NCBI GenBank assembly: GCA_035048485.1
Contig: CM068588.1
Span: 26,377,118 to 26,441,117, forward strand
Source: Pteria penguin
Lineage: Eukaryota > Mollusca > Bivalvia > Pterioida > Pteriidae
Reading direction: 5' to 3'
Length of the DNA stretch: 64,000 nucleotides
A program made the translations under genes and the position numbers. Within the stretch, counting starts at the first letter, position 1; every line of letters begins with the position of its first letter. The notes under the pieces were generated by a model, which saw only the letters and a program-made list of their open reading frames with translations, made no database searches and was not told where the DNA came from. This document shows, one piece after another, positions 51,843 through 64,000 of the stretch.

Positions 51843-54800
51843 CTACGGAGGCGGAGGTGTAACACCGGTGGACAACTGTTCCAACATATTACTGTTGGTC
51901 TGTCCCATGTTTTGTGCTGATAGCTGTTGAATATTTTGCGTTGATGACATGTTTGGTATTGGTGTTGGACCTAATATCTTATAAGGAACCGTGTGAGTAG
52001 GCTGCATTAGGACTGGAATAGTAGAAGATTGTATTGATTACTTATTAGCTCGCCGGGATGAAAGTCATGAGACATAATTTTTGACGGTGAATTTTTTTGT
52101 CTACAGTTTCATAGCACAAACCTGACATATATCTTTTGAACCATAAAAAATTGGGCTTTAGCCAGAGCTTTCATTTGTTACTATGAACTAATTGTTACTT
52201 GGCTTTAGACTTTGGCCTTCATATCAAAACTCAAAGGGCTTTCACAGAAACTCTCATAAGGTACCAAAGATTTTTACTCAGTAACCTAGACTTTGACCTA
52301 CTTTTTCAAATTATTAACCTGGTTTATATGTTTTGAAACATAAGTATCTTTGATTTATGGTCATTACTTTTGATAGCCTGACCTTGGACTGATATACTGA
52401 ACAATAATTTTTCATATATCTTTTGAGCTATGAGGAAAAGGGCTTGGATAATTTACATATTTTTAATCATTTCATTTGGTACCATGTATTTTGACCTATC
52501 GCACATGGACTGTCTTATCCGAAAGACAGAACACTGGTGCGCCCAGGGCGGAAGTCGAATCCAGGAACTTTTGATCACAAGCCGAGCACCTTATCCATTT
52601 GGCCACACCGGTTTCCTCGATGAATGTCATGAGCCACACCAGCTAAAACCTGTGCTAAACTGTGTGAACTATAAGAAGAGGGCTTTCAAATGACATATAT
52701 ACATTTCTCTGGATGAAGACTTTCATTTTGTACATAGCATTTTGGTCTAGCGACCTTGACCTTTGATCGGTCTATTACTTTAACCAGTAAGGGTTCTCAT
52801 ATTTTTTATTTACTGTCATTGGGTCAGATATCGACATACATCTTATTTTATTACATTAATCTATTCTTATGAAAACGTAATAATGGCAAAAATTATTTGA
52901 TACATTTTTTAATAAAGTTTAAACGAGCCCAACCTAAGTAGTGGATGTTGTATAAAATGCTGACCACCTCAACTACGTCCACCCGTACCTTAATGTGATT
53001 CTCTGAAGACCTTTACCATGACCACCCGTTACCTTAATGTGATTCTCTGAACTCGAACATAACCATCTATACCTTAATGTGAATTTCTGAAGGCATCTAC
53101 CATGATCATCCCTACCTTAATATGATTCTCTGAAGACCTCTACCATCACCACCCGTTACCTTAATGTGATTCTCTGAGGACTTCTACCATGACCACCCGT
53201 ACCTCAATGTGATTCTCTGAAGACCTCTACAATGACCGCCCGTACCTTTATGCGATTCTGTGAAGACTTCTACCATGATCACCCGTACCTTGATATGACT
53301 CTCTGAAGACCTCTGCCATGACCACCCTCTACCTTAATGTGATTTTCTGCAAACTTCTACTATTTCCACCCGTACCTTAAAATGATTCTCTTTACCATGA
53401 TAACAGGTATCTTAATGTGATTCTTTGAAATCTTCTATCATTACAACCCGTACCATAATGTGATTCTCTGAATTCTAACATGACCATCCGGTCTATAATG
53501 GTGTTCTCTGAAGACTTCTACCATGATCACCTGTACCTTAATGTGATTCTATGAACTCTAACATAATCTTAAAGTAACCTCTCAGTATTCATTATTTTTC
53601 TATGATTTCGTCAACAAAAATTGTAGAATAAACCCAACCATCAGACATAATCTCCATGGAGGAATTATGCTTAAATTATTGACTGATTGATTAATACTCA
53701 CAGAATGATTATTTCATCCATATAGTAACGTCACCTACCTGGTGTGCCCAGTCAACTATACTTTATACAACGAGCCTATTCGAAAGATGAGGAAACATAC
53801 CTGTGCCTTGAGATATTTGTCTTCGTCTACACCAGCTACAGGCTCTAATCAAACAAAGCCCAATTAATGTACAGATAATGGCCACGGTCCCTACTACTGC
53901 GGACAACTGCAATCTTTCACTACTGAAGCAAGAAAATGGCGTAAATTTAGAAATAAGAGAATACACCTTGCAATAAACTAAGAGATGGATTCCTATGTAT
54001 TAACAATATAACTTCTGTCGCATGCGAAATATAACGTCACTTTTATGGGATTTTGTCTGTCTGTCTTCGCAGATTATACGAGTATAGCATGGGAGGCTGT
54101 ATTCTACATGTAAATTCTTGACATTACAGTAAGGCAAGTCTGGACATGAATGTAGTAAAATGGTCGGGTTAGAGATAGAATCCTACCTCCAGTGCTTGGT
54201 CACTAAGTGTATTCGAAAGGAAATTGGTACAGGAATGATACGGCAATTGGTACAGGAATGATACACTGAATTAACTATACAGAGAGAAGAACCATATATT
54301 GGTTTTCAGAATTATACCTATTGGTCTTTAACACGAATGATTTCAAATTCTGTTCAAGACATTGAATAGGAGAAAATACAAAGGATAAAAAAAAGGATGG
54401 GAAGGAAATTCAAGAAAATAATTGAAAACCACTACCATGCAGTAAAATAGCCATAAACTAGTAATGCCATCAAATTGCTTAATCTTTGCACACTGGAAAA
54501 CAAATATTTATTCATTTTTACACTGAATCTCTATACAAATAAAAATTTCTTACTTTGAATCATCGGTACTGGTGTCGTAGTACGTGTCATAGTTATAATA
54601 GTAACGTCGATTATACCGGTATGTATATGTATACCTGTACGAGCTGTAGGTACTATCAGTGATCTGTAACAAGAAGGCTACAAAAACATCATGAGAAATG
54701 TAAGCAGGTGTGTACTCATCATAACAAAACACTATAACATTAATCACATAATGCTTAGGCGCAGATTAACAGGATTTTTATCCACGATGAATCAAAGCAT

Positions 54801-56441
54801 TCAAATATATTCTTGGCATGTATAACCGTATTTTATTCATACTTTTTGATATAACATGTACAGCGTTGACTGATATTCGATTCCTATCTGCAGTGTTCAT
54901 ATCCCTTTAATTCTTCTATGATTTTGGCATCCATTATAGATGTGACTAGCCAAACAGTAGATGCTAAGCCCTCATGGAAATCTGATCTTATCTTTAATTT
55001 CAAGGGTTTCAGGTATGCATGTTAATGTTGTTCAGTCACTTTCGTATTTTTATTCAATTTGACTTCTGCACGCTGTCCGCAATCGTCCGCAAAGTTTTCA
55101 CATTTTCACATTTTTTCAGAAGTACTAAAGATCCCCCTCTAGTGTTGTTTTTTTGGGTTTTTTTGTCAGATCTATCAAAACGGTGATCCAGGTCGGGACG
55201 ACATAGGCCCAGAAGGGTACCCTATTTGACAAACTTTTTTAGACTGGCTGAAAAGATAATAAAACTTAATATATCAGCATATCAGAGTAATCTAGAAAAG
55301 TTAGTGAAGAAGAATTGCTGTTCCACTCAAATATTTGACTTATTTTATGTCTTCTTGGACATTGCCAGTTTTAATGTGATATATAATAAGTATATGATAG
55401 TAATTTGAATGTCATAATCTTAATAAAAGATTTTGAAGAAACTTATTCTATACTTTATTAACTTTAAGCCATCCGGCTTATCAGTATACAATATATATAC
55501 AAATACATGAATTTAGCATCAGATACATAAATATATGAATATTTAAACAAAGGAAAATGCAAATACACATTCTTATGCAAACGGTGCGTATGGTACATGT
55601 ATGTATGAATTGCTCAACGTTTCGTAAAGTGTTATTTTTTGGCTAAATGCCAAAAGTATCCTCCTTTGAAAAACGTCTACAAACCGGCTGTTTATTTCAT
55701 CAAATTGAATACATCAGGTTGGTCTAAAAGAGTGTCTTAATAAGTGTTGTTGTTTTGGGGTTCTTTCAAAAACCATATTTGAATTGTAAACGTCTTTTTG
55801 AACTATTTACAGGTAAACTAAAAGGTTTTCTCCTTGTATGTTCCTCATGATACATTGATTTTATGTATCTTAAATGTTTTATTGTAAATGATGTAAATAG
55901 AAAGAAATGAACTACAAAAATGTTTAGAAATTTTTAAGATTAAAAAGTGGAATGGGGAATTTTGCATAACAAATACTAATTTCTTTTTCTCAAAGAAGGT
56001 GAAATTAAACATTAACATTAAAACTTCATTATTTCATTATCAAAAAACAATGATGATGATGATGATGATGATGGTGGGATGATGATGATGATGATGATGA
56101 TATGTATGCACTTTGATATATCCCATTCTTACTCATGTCACTATGGCAGTGAAAAAATTGTATATCTGCTGTAGGTAAATGTACCTTTTTCTACCTTCGT
56201 TCAAAAGAACCTACGAAATATGTCGAACACACATAGAAATGTCAGATAAACAAAATATTTTTTGAATTCTAATAATATGTCTTGACAATATGAGATATTG
56301 TTCGCTTATGAGAAATGCCACACTAGTAATTTCGTCCTATAATTTTTCTAATTTGTTTTATTTATTGTATTATAGTGATTTAGATTTACCTGTTAGTGCA
56401 AGCCCTACAGATAAGCTCCTCATCAGACTGATTTCCATCAT
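51843..56441 (-). CDS. Tyrosine-rich type I membrane protein, paralogue C, truncated tail
   Basis: Exons 56441-56390, 54677-54554, 53922-53801 and 52012-51843 have the same intron phases (1, 2, 1) as A and B. The sum is 468 nt, 155 aa. The signal peptide is nearly identical to B. A short Tyr-rich ectodomain (about 26-58) and a membrane helix (about 64-87) with Cys at its cytoplasmic end follow. The tail keeps NMSSTQNIQQLSAQNMGQTN but ends at TAG 51845-51843 within TPPPP, exactly where A and B encode the PPY tyrosine. The lost end can still be read after the stop (DLPHQENGEH), so the change is young. Expression and function are unknown; it may be a decaying copy or a tail-less variant. Confidence 0.75.
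52505..52615 (-). mobile_element. tRNA-SINE family 1, head part
   Basis: GACTGTCTTATCCGAAAGAC, GCGGAAGTCGAATCCAGG and CACCTTATCCATTTGGCCAC in plus-strand reading form the tRNA-like head of a minus-oriented SINE in intron 3 of paralogue C. Confidence 0.75.
52955..53580. repeat. ~45-bp minisatellite in paralogue C intron 3
   Basis: About 13 diverged copies of a unit with TACCATGACCACCCGTACCT and TTAATGTGATTCTCTGAA. Absent from the matching introns of A and B, so it expanded after duplication. Confidence 0.88.
56045..56102. repeat. (GAT)n tract in paralogue C intron 1
   Basis: Counterpart of 26525-26582. Confidence 0.9.
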
Positions 56442-56606
56442 TAAATGATCAGGGAAATTTTTGAAATGGAACAATGTGTAAAGTAACATGCACGCATAAT
56501 ACTTCCTCCCTAAGGCCACATAATTATAATATCATGTTTGTTTATTGTATTCAAATCCGAGAGCGTTCGAACACATTGAGTTATATACGAACATTATATA
56601 TATGGT

Positions 56607-56716
56607 GAAGGCGGTGTAGCCCAGTGGATGAGGGCCTCGACCCATCAAGTAGATGCCGTTACCTTATACATAAAATAATCGTTAGGTGACGTAAAAGAAT
56701 AATCAATCAATCAATT
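56607..56716 (+). mobile_element. tRNA-SINE family 1, internal deletion
   Basis: The head GTGTAGCCCAGTGGATGAGG joins directly to AGATGCCGTTACCTTATAC. The same SINE in B (27087-27345) is complete, so the loss happened in C after duplication. Confidence 0.82.
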
Positions 56717-56759
56717 ATACATATGGTTTCATATATGTTATCTACCTTTAGAGAAAGGG

Positions 56760-56930
56760 GCAGGCTTGGTGTAGTGGTTAAGCGCTTGTCTTGCGGTGCC
56801 GACGACCAGGGTTCGATTGCCGGATTACGCCCCTAATGTTTAAGAGTTTGGTTACCTCTCTTTTCCATGTCGCTGAAAAAACTGAAAAATTGTTGACATC
56901 GACGTGAAACACCAATCAAGCAACCTTGAT
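56760..56930 (+). mobile_element. tRNA-SINE family 2, full length
   Basis: CAGGCTTGGTGTAGTGGTTA (box A), GGTTCGATTGCCGG (box B), body and CGACGTGAAACACCAATCAA end. The counterpart in B retains only the head. Confidence 0.85.
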
Positions 56931-58105
56931 AGAACAGAATTTTGTTCAAGCACGACATTATGTATTCCATTTAGTAACTAACGTCAAAAACGTCATGGAT
57001 TGACTGCATCTAGCAGCAAGACATCTTGTTTTGAGATATGAATGTTTGGTTTTCATAATAAAACATATTATAAAAAAATAGAGAAAATCTGCTTCAATTA
57101 AAAATCCGATTTCTCTATGCAAGTGAAGATATATAAAACACTGAACGATTAAGTAAAATTATAGCTACAGACCAAGCAGTGTATATCGTAAGATTGTTAA
57201 CCACATTAGTTTATCTCCATTAGATAAACGAAATAAGAAATGGATAGTTTTTCGATATTGCAGATAAATGTGTTGCCTTATAAATGTGTTACCTTATAAA
57301 CGCGCGGTGCATTTAAACAGATATGTATTTCATCCTCCCCATTATTATTTAAATATTTTACTCAGATTAATTTTTTTGAGAAGTTTAGTTCAGATATATC
57401 AAAACAAATCAATGGTTCCCCTTTTGTCAAATGAAATATCATTTATATCCGAAACAATGTCCCTTGCAACTGTTCACCACCAACATGTTAAAATATTATT
57501 CTTTTTGCCCAAAACGTCTACAATACAAAATAATAATAATAATAATAATAAAAAGCAAAAAAAAAAAAAAAAGAAAAAAGAAAAGAAAAGAAAAACCCCA
57601 AAACAAAAAAAAAAAAAAAAAAAAAAATAATAATAATAATAATAAAAAATATCTCCCCAAACTCCAAAACAACACCCCCGGAAACTATTTCCTTTCCTTT
57701 TGTGTGAAATTTAAATTCTTAGATCTTTATACCTTGAAAGAAAATGAAGAAGTGTATGCCTATGCAAATATATATGTATATGTATTTTAAGTGTTCTTTT
57801 GTCTTAAAATTACATCTCTCTATTACATTACTAAATCTGCATAGAAAATCAACCTGTCAAAATCGACCACTGTGCAGGTATAGCGATAATTATTTCACAT
57901 TGGCCTGATAATACTGGTATTTGTAACAATGCTTACAGTTCATCCTCAAATCGGTGAATGTCCAAGTCCTTTATTTTGACTTCATTCTACTACCAATCAT
58001 TTAACTTCCCTATAATAAGTGGAACAATGAATTATTTTTGATACGAGCTTTTAAAAGGTGACGAGATGGGATGAGATGTTTGTCATGAGCCAATATATTG
58101 TTTTG
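56931..58105. other. Duplicated noncoding flank of paralogue C
   Basis: 57328-58105 matches 27448-28182. 56931-57327 has no match in B. Poly-A and AAT tracts at 57530-57645 create lysine/asparagine open frames that are not genes. Confidence 0.5.
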
Positions 58106-59569
58106 GCAATATATACTTCAAAACCACAAATCTGTCCTCGAGTCTTTTGGAATTACCACGACAAACTCTGACCTTGAATTACCTTATATCTATTGGATTT
58201 CAAAAATGCACAAAACCCCTTACAAACATCGTTTCATTGCTGGTTCTTCCAAGTGTACCACCAAACCTCTATCTATATTGCTAACGAAGATATTGACACA
58301 CATCGCATACTCCAAAAGCGTATTAAATCAGATGTGGATCCTCAAGAATTCTATAGAACTTTTAGAGAATCTAAATTCTCCGAAATTTAATAATATTTTC
58401 AGCATCAAATCTTTTGACTTCTTCTCACTCTACACTACAATTCCGCATCAAAAGCTTATAAACAGACTTGCTACAATTATTCGAAATTCTTTTTTCCATA
58501 AAAATGGAAATCGTAGATATAAATATCTTGCAATCGGCTGGAAGATACATATTTTGTAAAAAAAAAAACAAAAACTTTTCTGATGCAAAACACAAGTATA
58601 CCGAGGGTCAAATCATCAAAATGCTAGAATTTTTAATAGACAATATTTTCGAGGTGTTTGGAGGGAACATTTTTCAGCAAATTATTGGCATTCCCATGGG
58701 AACTAACTGCGCCCCTCTTCTTGTTGACATTTTCTTATATCCTTATGAGGCGGAATTTATTCAAAACATGCTCTCCACAGGCAGAAAAAGCCTTGCATCT
58801 CAGTTTAATTTTACGTATAGATATATAGACGACGTATTGTGAATCAATAATCCTAACTTTAAGGGTTACATACATGAAATCTATCTCCATGAACTTGAGA
58901 GAAAGAGACAACCGAGAGCAATAATTCCGCTTCGTATCTGGATATCTTGTTAACTTTCGACAATGATGGTCATTTGAACACCTCTCTGTATGACAAACGT
59001 GACGATTTTAACTTCCAAATAACTAACTTCCCGTTTCTTTGCAGCAATACCCCGTCCTCACCTGCCTATGGAGTTTTTATATCTCAACTTATAAGGTACG
59101 CAAGAGCCTGTTCTCTATACGACGGTTTTATTCCAAGGGCCACTAAGTTGCTCATGCAGGGATATGTTAAAGTACGTCTGAAATCGTCACTGAGGAATTT
59201 GTACGGTCGCTATGGGAATCTTATACGAAAAAATTGTGTGCCTCTTTAAAATGTTCGATATTATTCTGGAATGCGACTAAATGACCTGTTTAGTGAACAC
59301 CAAATATGAATTTGTATACCAGTTTTGTACTTTCGTATGTACAATTAGGAAACCGAAACTCTTGATTTTGACATGTTTCTTGAGAATTGCTGTTACGGGT
59401 AATGCATGCAGACAGGAGACGCTTACTCTCCCCGGGCACCTGGTCTCACCTCGGAATTTTCAGTATTTCGGGGTTCACAACAGTTCCTTTTTCAAACGTA
59501 CACGATTTTGTATCTGTCCTTGGACTTTGAGAATGATCAACGGTTTGGTACTTCTTCGATATTGATTTG
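58106..59569 (+). mobile_element. Penelope-like RT fragment inserted in block C, with target duplication
   Basis: A 1.45-kb insertion absent from block B at 28182. It is flanked by ATATTGTTTTG (58095-58105) and ATATTGATTTG (59559-59569), an imperfect 11-bp duplication. Motifs: YWISKMHKTPYKHRF (58190s), FDFFSLYTTIPH (58409-58447), GIPMGTNCAPL (58687-58719) and YIDD (58822-58833), then ITNFPFLCSN and YGVFISQLIRY. TGA at about 58840 and shifts break it. It is 5' truncated, starting just before the fingers region. Confidence 0.85.
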
Positions 59570-60940
<1,371 letters not shown>

Positions 60941-61984
60941 CCAGGAGTCTAAGATTGCTTGCAATGCAAAAAATTAAAAAAATTTTATACGTGCCGTACC
61001 TGTGCTAGTCAAATGTATAGACAACCGACTGCTAAATTATCCCGTTACGGTTTACTGCACATTGGTAATTGGGCTTCTCTGGTAGACAGTTATAAGTCAC
61101 TATTGCTCAAGCATAACGGTGAAAATCTGCGTTATCATATAATTGAAAAGTGGATATCTTTTTTTTGTTCAGTACATATGATATATATAATCCATAATTT
61201 TTGTACGGTGTTTAACATAGGCGATATTGGAATATTGTATGTGTGTTAATACACGGTACAGGTACATACGCATTACTAATAATTTATAGTTCGTGAACTC
61301 GAGTCGAAGCCCGAGTGAATAAATCTTTAAGGATAGTCTATTAGCTCGTTAGTTAGGTAAAGCTAATGTTCCGCGATGTCAGTAACCCCCAAGAAAACTT
61401 TTACGTAATACGCCAACAGGAAATACCTCAGTCATTATATATTTGGAGGACAAAAACAATTCTATACAAGTAAGGGATGGAAAGGAATGTTCAAAGCCTC
61501 CTTTGTTTGTCAACATTGAAACAACGTATATCTGTACGATCGATTGGAAGTTATATTCATATCATTTTATGCATCTCCTGGATTTAACCTTATATATATT
61601 TCAAGGGATTTTCAGCACATTTGAGTAGTATTGGCGTGAAAATATGTGAAAATATACTGTAAGTCAAGAACAAAGTTATCTGTAACTTATAGGCCGTCAT
61701 GACTCCAGATGTTGCCATTTTTCCCGAACCGAAAACGGGGGGAAATTATGGTTGGCAAATGGCCACAAAAATAGGGAAGGTCAGGTAACTGGTAACACGG
61801 ACATTTTTGTTTTGCTTAATGAGACAAATATGTTAGCATTTCTTACTATGTAAAACTTCAGTACTTTATCAGTACCTTACTTAATTAAAATGTATGCAAC
61901 ATTTAATTAGAATTGTATACATGTAAGTTAGCTCCGTGTTATTTCATGATCACATGAATTGGATTTCTCCAAGGGAGCATATGC
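60941..61984. other. Gene-free stretch, specific to block C
   Basis: No counterpart seen in B, where the DIRS element lies. AT-rich, with no supported exon on either strand. Confidence 0.35.
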
Positions 61985-62330
61985 AAAACTGTGATAATAA
62001 TTGTAACTCTGACAGCTGGAAATCAGAAGTGAGACAGGGTGTCGTAATTGTAACTCGAACTACTGGAAATCGGAAATGAGACAGGGTGTCGTAATTGTAA
62101 CTCGAACTACTGGAAATTGGGAGTGAGACGGGATGTCGGAATTGTAACTCTGATTGCTGGAAACCGGAAGTGAGACAGAATGTCGTAATTGTAACCCGGA
62201 CTACTGGAAATTAGAAGTGAGACAGGGTGTCGTATCTGTAAATCGGACTACTGGAAATTAGAAGTGAGACAGGGTGTCCGAATTGTAACTCGGATTAATT
62301 GAAATCAGATGCGAGACAGAATGTCGGAGG
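61985..62330 (+). repeat. ~47-bp minisatellite
   Basis: About seven copies of a unit with GTCGTAATTGTAACTCGAAC and TACTGGAAATCGGAAGTGAG then ACAGGGT. Adjacent copies differ by a few bases. Confidence 0.9.
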
Positions 62331-62429
62331 CAGTAAGAATCTCCTATTTGGCCAATTTCACCCGTTCTAAATGCTTTACGTTGAAAATTAATTCAACACT
62401 GCACCCATGAAAACCAATGTGAGTTTTTT

Positions 62430-62530
62430 GGTTGATTGGTGTTTTACGTGGCTTTCAACAATATTTCAGTTACATCGCGACATGGAAGCAGGAGCTTACC
62501 AACCTCTTAAATATAGTGACACAACATGGG
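62430..62530 (-). mobile_element. tRNA-SINE family 2, tail and middle
   Basis: GGTGTTTTACGTGGCTTTCA, CGCGACATGGAAGCAGG and CCAACCTCTTAAATATAGTG in plus-strand reading. The tRNA head is missing. Confidence 0.75.
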
Positions 62531-64000
62531 ACACCTATGTTGTCCTACCTATTATTGATCTTGGATAACATTGTAATTTCAAATAGACCGCGATCTTGTG
62601 AGCTAATCATTATCAAATCTAACCTCTACAGATTTATCGCTTCCGTTGTGTAATCTATTCAACCTATCATTTGTACAAAGATATATCCTTCAAAAATGAA
62701 ACATTATGCTGCTTTTTCTAAAGACGGCCCACAAAAGGGTAAATAACTATCAATCAATCTGCTTGCTTTCTGTTATTAATAAAGTCTTGCGAAAAAATGT
62801 TTTTATTAATATATTCATATTTTATACATAATGATAAATACTTTAACAACATCAATCAGTCATTATTTCAGGAAAGGACTGCATTATCAATAAATCTGAT
62901 TTATTACAAGGGTCATTGAACTTATCGGTCTTAATCATATTAAGAAAATAAATTAAATTTAATAAATTAAGTAAATAAATATTTAAAAAAGTTTAAGTAC
63001 CGAAAACCCCAGGAAAAGTAACATCCATACTAATGCATGGAGTTCTGTATGCGTTGACCCTGGAATATTTACTTGATGTATCCTTTTATTTCATGGACTA
63101 TGAGATATGGTTTATCCTTCGGTACTTCTTTGTTTTTTTTACTTATTACCACGAAGATGCACTCCTACATTGTACATTACACAGAATTGAAAAGGAAAAA
63201 TATGTTGTCCCTATTTGTAGGAATGTCCTGAACAGCTTTATTCTTTCAATTGTTTCTCTGGAATAATCTCCCTGATCAAATTCAACATTCCTACATTATA
63301 TCCTCATTCAAAAATAAGATTTGTGAATATTATGATCATCATCAAGTCCCAACAGGAAAATAACCCACGGTGTTCTTGTGGAAAATAGAAACAGTATTTA
63401 TTTTTACTTCAGAGATATAGTAATTTAAGATCTATTTTCCAGTTTTGTTTATAGATTATTTTGTATAATTATTTTCTTTTTCTGTATTCAACGGGGATCA
63501 GATCCTGACAGAGGAAGATACAGAACAACCTAGGCCCATAATGACCTTGTATCCGCCCATGAGAAAGTCATAGAAGAAAAAGTCTAGCAATAGAGATTGA
63601 CAAAAGAGTTTGGTATCCCCATATATACATTCAAAGACCGTGTTAAATGAAGAACTGAGCTTGATACTGTAAATTCTGGAGTGAATGATATATGTTTTCA
63701 TTTTGAATGTTTTCATAATTATGTTTAAATGTTCCATGTTTTTCTATGCATTATAGGATTTAGATTTTTGTGACATATATGTAGGTTATGACCGAAAGAA
63801 AACGTTCCGTCTAAATTTACGTGTAGGTCAATTGAATTTTTCTTGAAGTTTATGTTCATACGTATTTACATTAGTAAACGTTGTAAAAGGTGCGGCACGT
63901 TACGTTTGGAACTCTTTAGGGAGTAGACAAATATTTCTTAGTCTACGTTTAGGCTTACGATATTTAGTCAAACTCGACACTGATCTTAAAGTGTAGAAAC
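62531..64000. other. End of window: duplicated segment and gene-free tail
   Basis: 63000-63652 matches 33627-34266. The rest is AT-rich without a supported gene. The last 200 bp show no match elsewhere in the window that I could find. Confidence 0.45.

Noticed and set aside
52955..53580. CRISPR-like array
   Set aside because: Units are contiguous and diverged without unique spacers, inside an intron of an animal gene. It is a minisatellite.
57530..57680. Lysine-rich coding frames
   Set aside because: Produced by poly-A and AAT runs in duplicated noncoding sequence.

Overview
This is an AT-rich, intron-bearing, repeat-dense animal genome window. GT-AG introns, tRNA-derived SINEs, Penelope-like, DIRS-like, BEL/Pao, Tc1 and pogo-like elements, and a repeat bounded by CACCTGAGC / AGGTGAGYGATA ends point to a lophotrochozoan. 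A bivalve mollusc is my best inference, not proven here. No bacterial genes, rRNA or CRISPR array is visible.

Four host protein genes can be assembled exon by exon, all on the minus strand. (1) 2713-9773 is a complete six-exon gene for a 408-residue type I membrane protein. It has a signal peptide, a cysteine-rich CUB-like ectodomain, a Thr/Ser stalk, one membrane helix and a cytoplasmic tail full of SH2-type tyrosine motifs. A TATA box lies at the expected distance. (2-4) Three paralogues of a small tyrosine-rich type I membrane protein lie at 13345-16458 (copy A, 210 aa), 22798-26918 (copy B, 225 aa) and 51843-56441 (copy C, 155 aa). All have the same four-exon structure with the same intron phases. 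Their tails are proline-rich with PY-type motifs, as in CYYR1/Shisa/WBP1-like adaptors. In copy C the PY-motif tyrosine codon has become a stop.

The paralogues sit in duplicated blocks. Blocks B (about 22.8-34.3 kb) and C (about 51.8-63.7 kb) are collinear well beyond the gene. Block A (about 13.0-17.7 kb) is an older relative. Insertions found in only one copy can therefore be ordered in time: a Penelope-like reverse-transcriptase fragment in C, a 74-bp mini-transposon in A, and a DIRS-like element inside a Tc1 transposase in B.

Mobile elements fill 29-39 kb and 43-49.4 kb. At 29-36 kb they are nested: Tc1, then a DIRS-like tyrosine-recombinase element, then a 564-bp MULE-like element with 59-bp terminal inverted repeats and a 9-bp target duplication. 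The last carries what looks like a promoter plus first coding exon. Next come a pogo/Tigger-like transposase relic and a Penelope-like (Naiad-type) element with an N-terminal GIY-YIG domain. A degraded BEL/Pao retrotransposon occupies 43.3-49.4 kb.

The rest is microsatellites, minisatellites, SINEs, small inverted-repeat elements and unassigned AT-rich sequence. The most unusual signals are the tyrosine-rich receptor trio, the phosphotyrosine-tailed CUB-like receptor, and the promoter-carrying MULE-like insert.
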